This document shows, in pieces, positions 55,295 to 63,085 of a stretch of DNA of 64,000 nucleotides. The notes under the pieces are model-generated. The model was not told the origin of the DNA. It worked only from the letters and a program-made list of their open reading frames with translations, and did no database searches. The stretch covers positions 5,215,501 to 5,279,500 of the forward strand of contig NZ_CP083954.1 of assembly GCF_006442975.2 (NCBI RefSeq). The letters are read 5' to 3'. This stretch comes from Mesorhizobium sp. B2-1-1. GTDB lineage: Bacteria > Pseudomonadota > Alphaproteobacteria > Rhizobiales > Rhizobiaceae. A program made the translations under genes and the position numbers. Position 1 is the stretch's first letter; every line of letters starts with the position of its first letter.

Positions 55295-56194
55295 CTATTC
55301 CAGCCGCAGATGCGAGCGGCCGAACAGGCCGGTCGGCCTGAAGAGCAATGCAATGACGAGCAGCAGCGCTCCGAACGCCTGCGTATAGGCAAGCGCGCGA
55401 TTGGGGTCCGGCAGATAGCCGACACCCAGCCCTTGCACCAGGCCGAGCAGGATGCCGCCGGTAATGCTTCCGCCGACGGAACCCATGCCGCCGAGCACGA
55501 TGATGATGAAGGCCTGCACGGCCGGCAACTCACCCATCGACGGCGACAGGGCGAAGATCGGCGCGATCAACGCCCCTGCCCCGCCGGCAAGCGCCGAGCC
55601 GATGCCGAAGGCGATGGTGTACATGCGGCGTGGATCGATACCGATGACCGCGGCGGACTCGCGGCTCTGGCTCACCGCATCGAGTGCCTGGCCAAGCGAG
55701 GTGCGCTTCAGGAAAAGCGTCAGACCGACAAGCAGGACGACGGCAGCGACCGCAGCGATCAGCCGGTCGTAAGGCAGGATCAACGGACCGAGGATCAGCG
55801 CTCCCGTCATGAAGGACGGCGGCGCCTTGGCGAAGGGGCCGAAGACGACAAGGCCGAGATTGGTGATCAGAATGGTGAGGCCGAAGGTGACGATAATGGC
55901 GTATTCGTCCTTGCGCTCGACCTTGTCGGTATACATCGGCGCTATGACGAGCCTCTCGAAGAGCACGCCGAAGATGAACAGGGCCACCATCGCGCCGGCG
56001 ACACCGACAAGCGGCGGCGCATGGAACCAGGCGATGATGTAGTAGGACGCATAGCCGCCCAGCATATAGAGCGATCCATGGCCGAAATTGACGACCTTCA
56101 ACACCGAGAAGACCAAAGTGAGCCCCGCCGCCGTCAGCGCGAAAATGAGGCCGATGACCAGGCCGTTGACGGCCAGGAGGAGGAAATAGCTCAT
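55295..56194 (-). CDS. livH: Branched-chain amino acid-type ABC transporter permease
   Basis: A 299-residue permease with eight or nine hydrophobic segments. LivH-type segments are FGHGSLYMLGGYASYYI near the N terminus and ALDAVSQSRESAAVIGIDPR, then GGMGSVGGSITGGILLGLVQ. It forms the membrane channel with LivM. It follows the binding-protein gene by 77 bases and precedes livM by ten. Confidence 0.9.
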   Translation of the reverse strand: MSYFLLLAVNGLVIGLIFALTAAGLTLVFSVLKVVNFGHGSLYMLGGYASYYIIAWFHAPPLVGVAGAMVALFIFGVLFERLVIAPMYTDKVERKDEYAIIVTFGLTILITNLGLVVFGPFAKAPPSFMTGALILGPLILPYDRLIAAVAAVVLLVGLTLFLKRTSLGQALDAVSQSRESAAVIGIDPRRMYTIAFGIGSALAGGAGALIAPIFALSPSMGELPAVQAFIIIVLGGMGSVGGSITGGILLGLVQGLGVGYLPDPNRALAYTQAFGALLLVIALLFRPTGLFGRSHLRLE

Positions 56195-56271
56195 GGGTTC
56201 ACATCACCTTGTTGTCGGCCGCCTGTCCAGCGAAGCGGCCGCCGGCGGCCATGGAGCCGCCGGCGTGCCGT

Positions 56272-57501
56272 TCATTTGCCGGGCATGACCTTGTCGGTGG
56301 TGGCCCACTTCTTCGGATAGACGATCGCAGCATCCTCCGGCGCCTGGTTCACGGCCGTGTATTGGATGATCGTGAACGGCACGTCGACGAACTGATGGAA
56401 AGCCCAGTCGGGAGATTTGGTGGTCGGGAAGGTGTAGGTGGCGTTCACCCCTTCATATTTGATCTCTTCCAGTGCCTTCACGATCGCCGCGCGGTCAGCC
56501 GAGCCTGCCTTCTTGATCGCTTCGACGACGACACCGAACGTGTCATAGGCCTCCATGGCCACGCCGGTCGGTGCCCTATTGTAGCGTTCGGTGAACGCCT
56601 TCACGAATGCTTTGGCCTTGTCGTTCCATTGCGACTTGGGCTGCGCGACGTTGACGATGAGAAGATTGTTGGCGCATTCGCCGTCGACTTCCCACACTTC
56701 CTTCTGCAGCAGACCCGAGGAGCCGATGAGGGCCGTTTCGGCAGTCGGTGCGAGGCCGAGCTGGCAGGCCTGCTTGACCAGCTGATACTGCGCCTGTCCG
56801 GCGATCACCATCTGGATCGCATCAGGCTTCGGGCTCTGGTTCATCAGGCGCAGCAGCGCGGGCGTGAAATCCTGCTGGTTCAGGTCGATCGTTGCCAGCG
56901 TATAGGGGACGTTCTTGGCCTTCAGCTCATCGGCGATGACCTTGGCCCCGCCCTGGCCGAAGTCCGTGTTTTCGGCGATGATGGCGATGTTCTTGAAACC
57001 TTGCTCGACCGTCCAGTCGGCTGCCTTAACGTAAACGAGCGAGTTGGCCGGAGCGAGACGATAGACTTCCGGATACTGCTTGGCCGTGATGGCATCCGCC
57101 CATACGTCTGTACCGACCCAGGCGACGCCGTATTTGTGCGCCTCCTCGATTTCGGCGAGGGCGACCGAGGAATGGAATTCGCCGAAGATTGCGGCGACGT
57201 TGTCCTTGGTGATGAGCCGAACCGCCGCCGCGCTGCCGTCGGCCGGCTGCCCTTTGGTGTCCTCGTAGCTCACCTTCAGCTGACGGCCGAGCACGCCGCC
57301 GGCCTTGTTGACCTCGTCAACTCCGAGCTGCACCGCCCATTGCATCTCCTGGCCGCCGGAATAGTTGCCGGGCGGCGACAGCGGCCCCACCCAGCCTAGC
57401 GCGATTGGATCCTCGGCCAGAGCCGGTGCGGCTGCGAACGGCAAGGAAGCCAGCGCGAGTGCCGCCAGCGCTCCCAAATGACTGGATATGGTCTGTTTCA
57501 T
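56272..57501 (-). CDS. Liv-type ABC transporter substrate-binding protein
   Basis: A 409-residue periplasmic protein with a signal peptide ending in APALAEDP at about residue 30. It belongs to the type 1 periplasmic-binding (Leu/Ile/Val or urea/amide) family: LGWVGPLSPPGNYSGGQEMQ, NKAGGVLGRQLKVSYEDTKG, and AIIAENTDFGQGGAKVIADE. It is the first gene of the liv operon and defines its specificity, which cannot be read from sequence. The start at 57501 lies 107 bases from the divergent rpiR gene. Confidence 0.9.
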   Translation of the reverse strand: MKQTISSHLGALAALALASLPFAAAPALAEDPIALGWVGPLSPPGNYSGGQEMQWAVQLGVDEVNKAGGVLGRQLKVSYEDTKGQPADGSAAAVRLITKDNVAAIFGEFHSSVALAEIEEAHKYGVAWVGTDVWADAITAKQYPEVYRLAPANSLVYVKAADWTVEQGFKNIAIIAENTDFGQGGAKVIADELKAKNVPYTLATIDLNQQDFTPALLRLMNQSPKPDAIQMVIAGQAQYQLVKQACQLGLAPTAETALIGSSGLLQKEVWEVDGECANNLLIVNVAQPKSQWNDKAKAFVKAFTERYNRAPTGVAMEAYDTFGVVVEAIKKAGSADRAAIVKALEEIKYEGVNATYTFPTTKSPDWAFHQFVDVPFTIIQYTAVNQAPEDAAIVYPKKWATTDKVMPGK

Positions 57502-57608
57502 GCGAATTTCCCCTGTTCTTGTTTTCTGATTGAATGAAACACTACGCTCATTTCTGGCAGATTGAAATATTCATTGCAGCTCGTCAACGGCCGGCGTAAA
57601 TTCGCGCC
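57502..57608. promoter_or_regulatory. Divergent promoter region of the liv operon and rpiR gene
   Basis: 107 bases controlling both directions. Candidate sites include the near-palindrome TGAAATATTCA at about 57563-57573 and the pair GAAAC...TTTC around 57535-57557. RpiR regulators often bind such A/T-rich GAAA/TTTC elements. The assignment is by position only. Confidence 0.35.
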
Positions 57609-58493
57609 ATGTTGGAACCCGCCTTCCGCTCGCGCCTGCTCGAGAGTTTCGAGACGATGCCGCGCCAGCTTCGCGCGGCGGCGCAATGGGTGCTCGACAA
57701 TCCGCGTGACGTTGCCCTCCTGTCGATGCGCGTCCAGGCGCAGCGCGCCGGGGTGACCCCGGCATCGATGACGCGGCTTGCCCAGCGCATGGGCTTCGAC
57801 GGCTACGATAGCCTGCGCGACCTCTACGCCGAGCAACTTCGCCGCGGCGAGAAGGAGTTCTTGGGCAAGGCCGAAGCATTGATGGCGCGGCGGAAGCGCG
57901 GAGGAGACGGCGCGCTGGCCTTCGAACTGGCCGAAACGCTCGAGCGCCATATGGCGAAGCTTTGCGATCCGGCGACGCTGGAGGCGGTGACCCGGGCAGC
58001 CTCGGTGCTGGCAGGCGCCAAGCGCATCTATGCGCTGGGCTATCGGTCGAGCTACCCCGTCGCCTGCCATTTCGCCTACGTCTATGGCCTCGCCGGCGGC
58101 GCGGTGCGTCTGCTTGACGGCGTCGGCGGAACCGGGCCTGATCCTTTGTGGGAAGCGGGAGCGGGCGACGTGCTTTTGGCGATCAGCGTCAAGCCCTATA
58201 CGCGCGCCGCCGTCGAACTCGTCGATTATGCACGCAGCCGCGCGCTCGAAATCGTGGCGATTACCGACAGCGTGGTCTCTCCGCTCGTCAACCGGGCGGG
58301 CGCCGTCATCATCGTGCCGACCGAGAGCCCGTCCTTTTTCCACACCATGGCACCGGCCTTTGCCATCGCCGAAACGCTGGCCGCGATCCTGGCGGCCGCC
58401 GCCGGCGATCGCGCGCTGGCCGCCATGCGCGACGTGGAACGTCAGTTCGACACCCTTTCCACCCATATCTACGAAACCAGGCAACGGTCATGA
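57609..58493 (+). CDS. MurR/RpiR-family regulator with SIS domain
   Basis: A 294-residue regulator. The HTH_6 domain is in residues 1-77 (AAAQWVLDNPRDVALLSMRV, RAGVTPASMTRLAQRMGFDG). The sugar-isomerase (SIS) domain is at about 115-260, with RIYALGYRSSYPVACHFAYV and GDVLLAISVKPYTRAAVELV. SIS domains usually bind phosphosugars, but many RpiR genes beside Liv importers and aminotransferases act in amine or amino-acid catabolism. Its stop overlaps the aminotransferase start by four bases (ATGA), so both are made together. Confidence 0.9.
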   Translation: MLEPAFRSRLLESFETMPRQLRAAAQWVLDNPRDVALLSMRVQAQRAGVTPASMTRLAQRMGFDGYDSLRDLYAEQLRRGEKEFLGKAEALMARRKRGGDGALAFELAETLERHMAKLCDPATLEAVTRAASVLAGAKRIYALGYRSSYPVACHFAYVYGLAGGAVRLLDGVGGTGPDPLWEAGAGDVLLAISVKPYTRAAVELVDYARSRALEIVAITDSVVSPLVNRAGAVIIVPTESPSFFHTMAPAFAIAETLAAILAAAAGDRALAAMRDVERQFDTLSTHIYETRQRS

Positions 58494-59821
58494 CGCATAT
58501 CCTCCATCGCCAGATCCACCACGACTATCCCGTTGCCGTCGGCGGCGATGGCGTCACCGTCATCGACAGCAAGGGACGCCGCTATATCGACGCCTCCGGC
58601 GGTGCGGCCGTCTCATGCCTTGGCCATCAGCATCCGGCTGTTCTTGCCGCGATGCATGCCGAACTCGACCGGCTCGCCTATGCGCATAGCAGCTTCTTCA
58701 CCACCCGGCCGGCGGAGGAACTGGCGGACGAACTTGCCGCTCACGCGCCGGGCGATCTTCATCACGTCTATTTCGTCTCCGGCGGATCGGAAGGCATCGA
58801 GACCGCCCTGAAGATGGCGCGGCAATATTTCGTCGAGCGCGGCGAGCCGCAGCGCCGCCGCTTCGTGGCCCGTCAGCAGAGCTATCATGGCAATACGCTG
58901 GGCGCGCTTTCGGTGGGAGGCAACGCCTGGCGCAAGGCGCCGTTCGAGCCCATGCTGATCGAAAACCATCATATCGAACCATGCTATGCCTATCGGCATC
59001 AGCGGCCGGATGAAGGCAGCGAGGCCTACGGGCTGCGCGCCGCCGATGCGCTTGAGACGAAGCTGCAGGAACTCGGGCCGGAAACGGTCATTGCTTTTGT
59101 CGCAGAGACCGTGGTTGGAGCGACTCTCGGCGCCGTGCCACCCGCACCCGGTTATTTCAGGCGCATCCGCGAGATTTGCGATCGCCACGGCGTGCTGCTC
59201 ATCCTCGACGAAGTCATGTGCGGCATGGGTCGCACCGGAACACTGCATGCCTGCGAGCAGGAGGGCGTCGCTCCCGACATCATGGTGGTCGCCAAAGGAC
59301 TCGGCGGCGGCTACGCCCCGCTCGGCGCGGTGCTGGCGTCCGAGCGGATATTCGATGCCTTTTCGCAAGGCAGCGACTTCCAGCACGGTCACACCTATAT
59401 CGGCCATCCGCTCGCCTGTGGGGCCGGCCTCGCCGTCCAGCGGGTCATCGAGCGTGATGGTCTGCTTGCCAATGTCGCGGCGCGAGGCACCACGCTCGAA
59501 CGGCGGCTGCGTGAGCGCTTCGGCAACCATCACCATGTCGGGGACATTCGCGGGCGCGGCCTTTTCCAGGGCATCGAGCTCGTCGCGGATCGCTCGGCCA
59601 AGGCCCCGTTCGATCCACGCCTGAAGGTCCATGCCCGGATAAAATCTGAAGCGATGCAACGGGGGTTGATGGTTTATCCGATGGGCGGCACCGTCGATGG
59701 GCGGGCTGGCGATCACGTCCTGCTTGCACCGCCATTCATCGTCGACGACGGCACGGTCGATATTATCGTCGACCGTTTGGGCGACGCCGTCGATGCCGCG
59801 ATCGGCAGCATTGCGATCTAG
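58490..59821 (+). CDS. Class III PLP-dependent aminotransferase
   Basis: A 443-residue aminotransferase: YIDASGGAAVSCLGHQHPAV, VYFVSGGSEGIETALKMARQ, QQSYHGNTLGALSVGG, LLILDEVMCGMGRTG and the PLP-lysine motif VVAKGLGGGYAPLGAV at about residue 270. Members act on omega- or beta-amino groups, taurine, beta-alanine or diamines. Overlap with rpiR and proximity to the Liv importer, amidase and BKACE point to a role in converting an imported amine to a keto acid. Confidence 0.9.
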   Translation: MTHILHRQIHHDYPVAVGGDGVTVIDSKGRRYIDASGGAAVSCLGHQHPAVLAAMHAELDRLAYAHSSFFTTRPAEELADELAAHAPGDLHHVYFVSGGSEGIETALKMARQYFVERGEPQRRRFVARQQSYHGNTLGALSVGGNAWRKAPFEPMLIENHHIEPCYAYRHQRPDEGSEAYGLRAADALETKLQELGPETVIAFVAETVVGATLGAVPPAPGYFRRIREICDRHGVLLILDEVMCGMGRTGTLHACEQEGVAPDIMVVAKGLGGGYAPLGAVLASERIFDAFSQGSDFQHGHTYIGHPLACGAGLAVQRVIERDGLLANVAARGTTLERRLRERFGNHHHVGDIRGRGLFQGIELVADRSAKAPFDPRLKVHARIKSEAMQRGLMVYPMGGTVDGRAGDHVLLAPPFIVDDGTVDIIVDRLGDAVDAAIGSIAI

Positions 59822-59862
59822 CGCATGAGACGCTCACCGACCGGACTCTGGTCCAATCGGCA

Positions 59863-60888
59863 TCAGCCCCGACCTGGCCTCACAGTGCCGCGCCAGACCA
59901 TCGGCGCGTGGCAGGTCAGGCGACTGCCGGCGCCTGCTTCCTCGCGCGAACCGGCGGCCAGTCGCACGGCGTGCGTGGCGATCTCCTCAATCGGCGGCGC
60001 AAAGGTCGTCAGCCGGTAGGAAGCCCAGTCAGCCTGCTCGATGTCGTCGAAGCCGGCGACGCAGAGATCGCGCGGGACGTCGACGCCGAACTCGTGGCGC
60101 GCCGCGTCCAGAAAACCGCAGGCGATCAGGTCGGTCACGCAGAATGCCGCATCCGGTCGCTGCCGGCCCGAAAGCAGGCGCCTTGCGCCTTCTGCCCCGG
60201 TCGCATAACCCGTGCGGCCCTCGCGCCACTGGATCACCTCCAGTCCTTCCTTGCGCGCTGCGGCAAGAAAGGCCGTCTCGCGCGCCACCAGACTGGGCGT
60301 GCCGGCTGCCGACGTCACCAGGGCAGGCCTGGTGCAACCGGCACGAAGAAAGGCGTGAAGTGCCGCCTCGGCGGCGGCGGCGTTGTCCACGCCGATGTTA
60401 TGCGGTCCGTCGAACCGGTCGTCGCGATTGATCAGGATCAGGCGCTGCCCGTTCTCGAGGCAGGTTCGGATCAGCTCCTGCGGCGGCGTGCCGGACAGCA
60501 CGATCGTCGCATCGGCACGGTAGTTCAGCGTGTTGCGCAGCGCCTGGTCGACATGGTGGCTGGGGCCCGACGTGTTGAATACCATGGCCACTTTGCCGGC
60601 ATCCCTCAAATGCTGTGTCAGCGCCCGCAGGATACGAGCCTGATAGGGCGTGTCGCCATCGGCGACGACAAGGCAGACGATGCCCGTCGATGCCCGCATC
60701 AGGCCGCGCGCCAGATGGTTGACGTGATAGCCGAGCTGCTCGGCCGCCAGCAGCACCCGCTCCCGGGTTTCTTCCGAAACGCTGGCGCCGGGCGTAAAGG
60801 TGCGCGACACGGCCGAGCGCGAAACGCCGGCAAGCTCCGCGACCTGCTGGGCACTGGAAAAGCCAATACGGCCTCTTGGCGTCGTCAT
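59863..60888 (-). CDS. LacI-family transcriptional regulator
   Basis: A 341-residue LacI protein. The N-terminal HTH (about 12-60) reads SAQQVAELAGVSRSAVSRTF then VLLAAEQLGYHVNHLARGLM. A type 1 periplasmic-binding-like effector domain follows, with GIVCLVVADGDTPYQARILR, RLILINRDDRFDG and RDLCVAGFDDIEQADWASYR. The start at 60888 has GTGGGAG upstream. It is divergent from the phosphatase-importer operon, and matching TGCAC/GTGCA operators lie in between, so it probably represses that operon and itself. Confidence 0.92.
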   Translation of the reverse strand: MTTPRGRIGFSSAQQVAELAGVSRSAVSRTFTPGASVSEETRERVLLAAEQLGYHVNHLARGLMRASTGIVCLVVADGDTPYQARILRALTQHLRDAGKVAMVFNTSGPSHHVDQALRNTLNYRADATIVLSGTPPQELIRTCLENGQRLILINRDDRFDGPHNIGVDNAAAAEAALHAFLRAGCTRPALVTSAAGTPSLVARETAFLAAARKEGLEVIQWREGRTGYATGAEGARRLLSGRQRPDAAFCVTDLIACGFLDAARHEFGVDVPRDLCVAGFDDIEQADWASYRLTTFAPPIEEIATHAVRLAAGSREEAGAGSRLTCHAPMVWRGTVRPGRG

Positions 60889-60918
60889 GCACACTCCCAC
60901 TGGCGTTCGCCGATTCGT

Positions 60919-60932
60919 TGCACGCACGTGCA
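60919..60932. promoter_or_regulatory. LacI-type operator 1
   Basis: TGCACGCACGTGCA, an inverted repeat TGCAC-N4-GTGCA, lies 30 bases upstream of the lacI start codon. It matches the second site at 60999-61012, 80 bases away. The layout suits a regulator that binds both promoters. Confidence 0.6.
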
Positions 60933-60998
60933 GCATAGCGCAAGCCAGTCACAGGTGTCACCGCCGGCCTTGACACACATGCGTAAATGAAACAGCTT

Positions 60999-61012
60999 TG
61001 CACAGCCGTGCA
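60999..61012. promoter_or_regulatory. LacI-type operator 2
   Basis: TGCACAGCCGTGCA, with the same TGCAC-N4-GTGCA form as operator 1, lies 24 bases downstream of a TTGACA hexamer at 60970-60975 that could be a -35 element. It would overlap the transcription start of the phosphatase operon, a typical repressor position. The -10 element is weak. Confidence 0.6.
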
Positions 61013-61088
61013 TGAAGCCGGCGCCGGAGGCTACCTTGTCCATTTCTTCGCGGACCGCATCGAAGCTGCCATCGCCTGGACGGACAGC

Positions 61089-61925
61089 ATGAACAGCGTG
61101 GCGGTGCGGCCGAAACCGAGCCGGATGTCCGAAGCCGAACTCGACAGGCGCGCCGATGTTTGCCGGCAACTGCTCTTGTCATCGGGAAACATGGCGATGC
61201 AGGGCTACAGCCAAATCGACGCCGCGCAGCCCGTGGAGATGAAGGGCCCGCAGGATTTCCTGACCGAGACCGACGGGAAGGTCGAGCATCACATCCGCAC
61301 GACGTTGGCCGCGGCCTTTCCCGAGGACGGGTTTTTGGGCGAGGAAACCGGTGGCAGCGGCGGCTCTGATCGCATGTGGGTCGTCGACCCGATCGACGGT
61401 ACGGCGAATTTCATGCGCGGCATTCCGCATTTCTGCGTTTCGATCGCCTTCGTCCAGGACGGCCGCAGCGAGATCGGCGGCATCGCCAATCCGGCCATCG
61501 GGGAGGTCTATTTTGCCCGCCGCGGGCACGGTGCGACGCGCAACGGCGCGGCGATCCATGTTTCGCGCACCCAGGCCTTCGACCGCGCCTCCGTGGAGTT
61601 CGGCTGGTCGCCGCGGATTCCCAACCGCGACTATCTGGACAAGGTGGCCCTGGTCTGGTCGCTGGGCGCCAATGTGCGCCGCTCCGGTTCGGGGGCGCTC
61701 GGCCTTGCCTATGTGGCCGACGGCCGCTCGGATGCCTATGCCGAGCTTCATATCAATGCATGGGACTGCCTGGCCGGATTGCTGCTGGTCGAGGAAGCCG
61801 GCGGGCGCGTCAACCGCTTTCTCGACGGCGACGGCATGGCGAAGGGCAATCCGGTGCTTGCTGCGGCGCCGGGTGTGGCGGCGAGATTGTCCCAGGTGAT
61901 CGGAGTGCCGCTCGACGACGAATAA
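61089..61925 (+). CDS. Inositol-monophosphatase-family phosphatase
   Basis: A 278-residue Mg-dependent phosphatase. The metal-site motifs are FPEDGFLGEETGG, WVVDPIDGTANFMRGIPHF (DPIDGT) and INAWDCLAGLLLVEEAGGRV. It may act on inositol phosphate, fructose-1,6-bisphosphate or a related sugar phosphate. An in-frame ATG at 60987 is rejected because operator 2 and the probable promoter overlap it; 61089 or 61125 are likelier starts, neither with a strong ribosome site. It precedes the importer genes by 35 bases and is probably their operon partner. Confidence 0.88.
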   Translation: MNSVAVRPKPSRMSEAELDRRADVCRQLLLSSGNMAMQGYSQIDAAQPVEMKGPQDFLTETDGKVEHHIRTTLAAAFPEDGFLGEETGGSGGSDRMWVVDPIDGTANFMRGIPHFCVSIAFVQDGRSEIGGIANPAIGEVYFARRGHGATRNGAAIHVSRTQAFDRASVEFGWSPRIPNRDYLDKVALVWSLGANVRRSGSGALGLAYVADGRSDAYAELHINAWDCLAGLLLVEEAGGRVNRFLDGDGMAKGNPVLAAAPGVAARLSQVIGVPLDDE

Positions 61926-61960
61926 CCAATTCCAGAGAGCATGAAAGGGAGGAATTATCG

Positions 61961-63007
61961 ATGAAAGGTCCATTTGATCGCAGACAAGGCAGGACGTGGC
62001 TTGGCCTTGCGGTGCTGGCCATTTTCGGTCTGGCCGGCGGCGCCCATGCGGCGGATCGCAACCTCGTGATGTATTGCGGCGTCGACGAAGCCTGGTGCCG
62101 GGCCATGGCCACGACCTACCAGAAGGAAACCGGCGTCAGCGTCGACATGACCCGCATGAGCGCCGGCGAGATCTATGCGCGCCTGCGGGCCGAGAAGGAC
62201 AATCCGCAAGCCGACATCTGGTGGGGCGGCACCGGCGACCCGCATCTTCAGGCGGCGGAAGAAGGTCTCACCCAGGAATACAAGTCGCCGCAGCTGGCGA
62301 ACCTGCGCGACTGGGCTTTGAGGCAGGCTGAACGCGCCAAGAACCGCACCGTCGGCATCTATCTCGGCGCGCTTGGCTACGGCTACAACGAGGAAGACCT
62401 GAAACAGCGCGGCCTGACGGCGCCGGCCTGCTGGGCGGATCTGGTCGAGCCCGATTTCCAGGGCGAGATCGAGATGGCCGACCCCAATTCCTCGGGTACC
62501 GCCTGGACGATGCTGGCGACAATCGTGCAACTGATGGGCGAGGACAAGGCTTTCGACTATCTCAAGCAGCTCAACAAGAACATCGCCGAATACACCAAGG
62601 CGGGCGCCGCACCCGCGCTCGCCGTGGGCAAGGGCGAGACGCTGGTCGGCATTTCCTTCCAGCACGACGTCATCAACGCCGCCAAGCAGAACCCGGCCGT
62701 CAAGGTGGTCTCGCCCTGTGAAGGCACCGGTTTCGAGATCGGGTCGATGAGCATTGTTGCCGGGGCCAAGCACATCGACGAGGCGCGGAAATTCTACGAC
62801 TGGGCGCTGACGCCAGACGCGCAGAAACTGGCGGCTCCGAACGGCAGCTACCAGATCCCGTCGAACACCGGCACCCCGGTGCCCCCCGAGGCGCCGGACC
62901 TCAGCAAGATCAAGCTGATCGACTACGACTTCGCCAAATACGGATCGTCAGCGGAGCGCAAGCGGCTGTTGAAGAAGTTCACCGATGAGGTCCGCAACGG
63001 CGGCTGA
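61961..63007 (+). CDS. ABC transporter substrate-binding protein, AfuA-like
   Basis: A 348-residue periplasmic protein with a signal peptide (cleavage near AHAADRN at about 31) and GGGAGGAATTATCG before the ATG. The fold is that of ferric-binding FbpA-like proteins (LVMYCGVDEAWCRAMA, ADIWWGGTGDPHLQAAEEG). The adjacent tyrosines that bind Fe3+ are absent; where they should lie the sequence reads GISFQHDVINAA. His235, Asp236 and Glu259 (in TGFEIG) have the same spacing as the His205, Asp206 and Glu229 sugar-phosphate contacts I recall from AfuA. Four cysteines could form two disulfides. A phosphatase precedes it and a permease follows. Confidence 0.88.
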   Translation: MKGPFDRRQGRTWLGLAVLAIFGLAGGAHAADRNLVMYCGVDEAWCRAMATTYQKETGVSVDMTRMSAGEIYARLRAEKDNPQADIWWGGTGDPHLQAAEEGLTQEYKSPQLANLRDWALRQAERAKNRTVGIYLGALGYGYNEEDLKQRGLTAPACWADLVEPDFQGEIEMADPNSSGTAWTMLATIVQLMGEDKAFDYLKQLNKNIAEYTKAGAAPALAVGKGETLVGISFQHDVINAAKQNPAVKVVSPCEGTGFEIGSMSIVAGAKHIDEARKFYDWALTPDAQKLAAPNGSYQIPSNTGTPVPPEAPDLSKIKLIDYDFAKYGSSAERKRLLKKFTDEVRNGG

Positions 63008-63085
63008 TCTGGTCCGTACGGCCGATCCGCCGGCTGCCTGCGGGGCAGCCGGCGCAACCCCGACCATACCGAAGGAAGATGTCGA

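Noticed and set aside
60987..61088. N-terminal extension of the phosphatase from ATG 60987
   Set aside because: The LacI-type operator and probable promoter overlap it and the residues are not family-like.
61961..63007. Ferric iron-binding protein
   Set aside because: The fold fits, but the tyrosine pair that coordinates Fe3+ is missing and the regulator is LacI-type.
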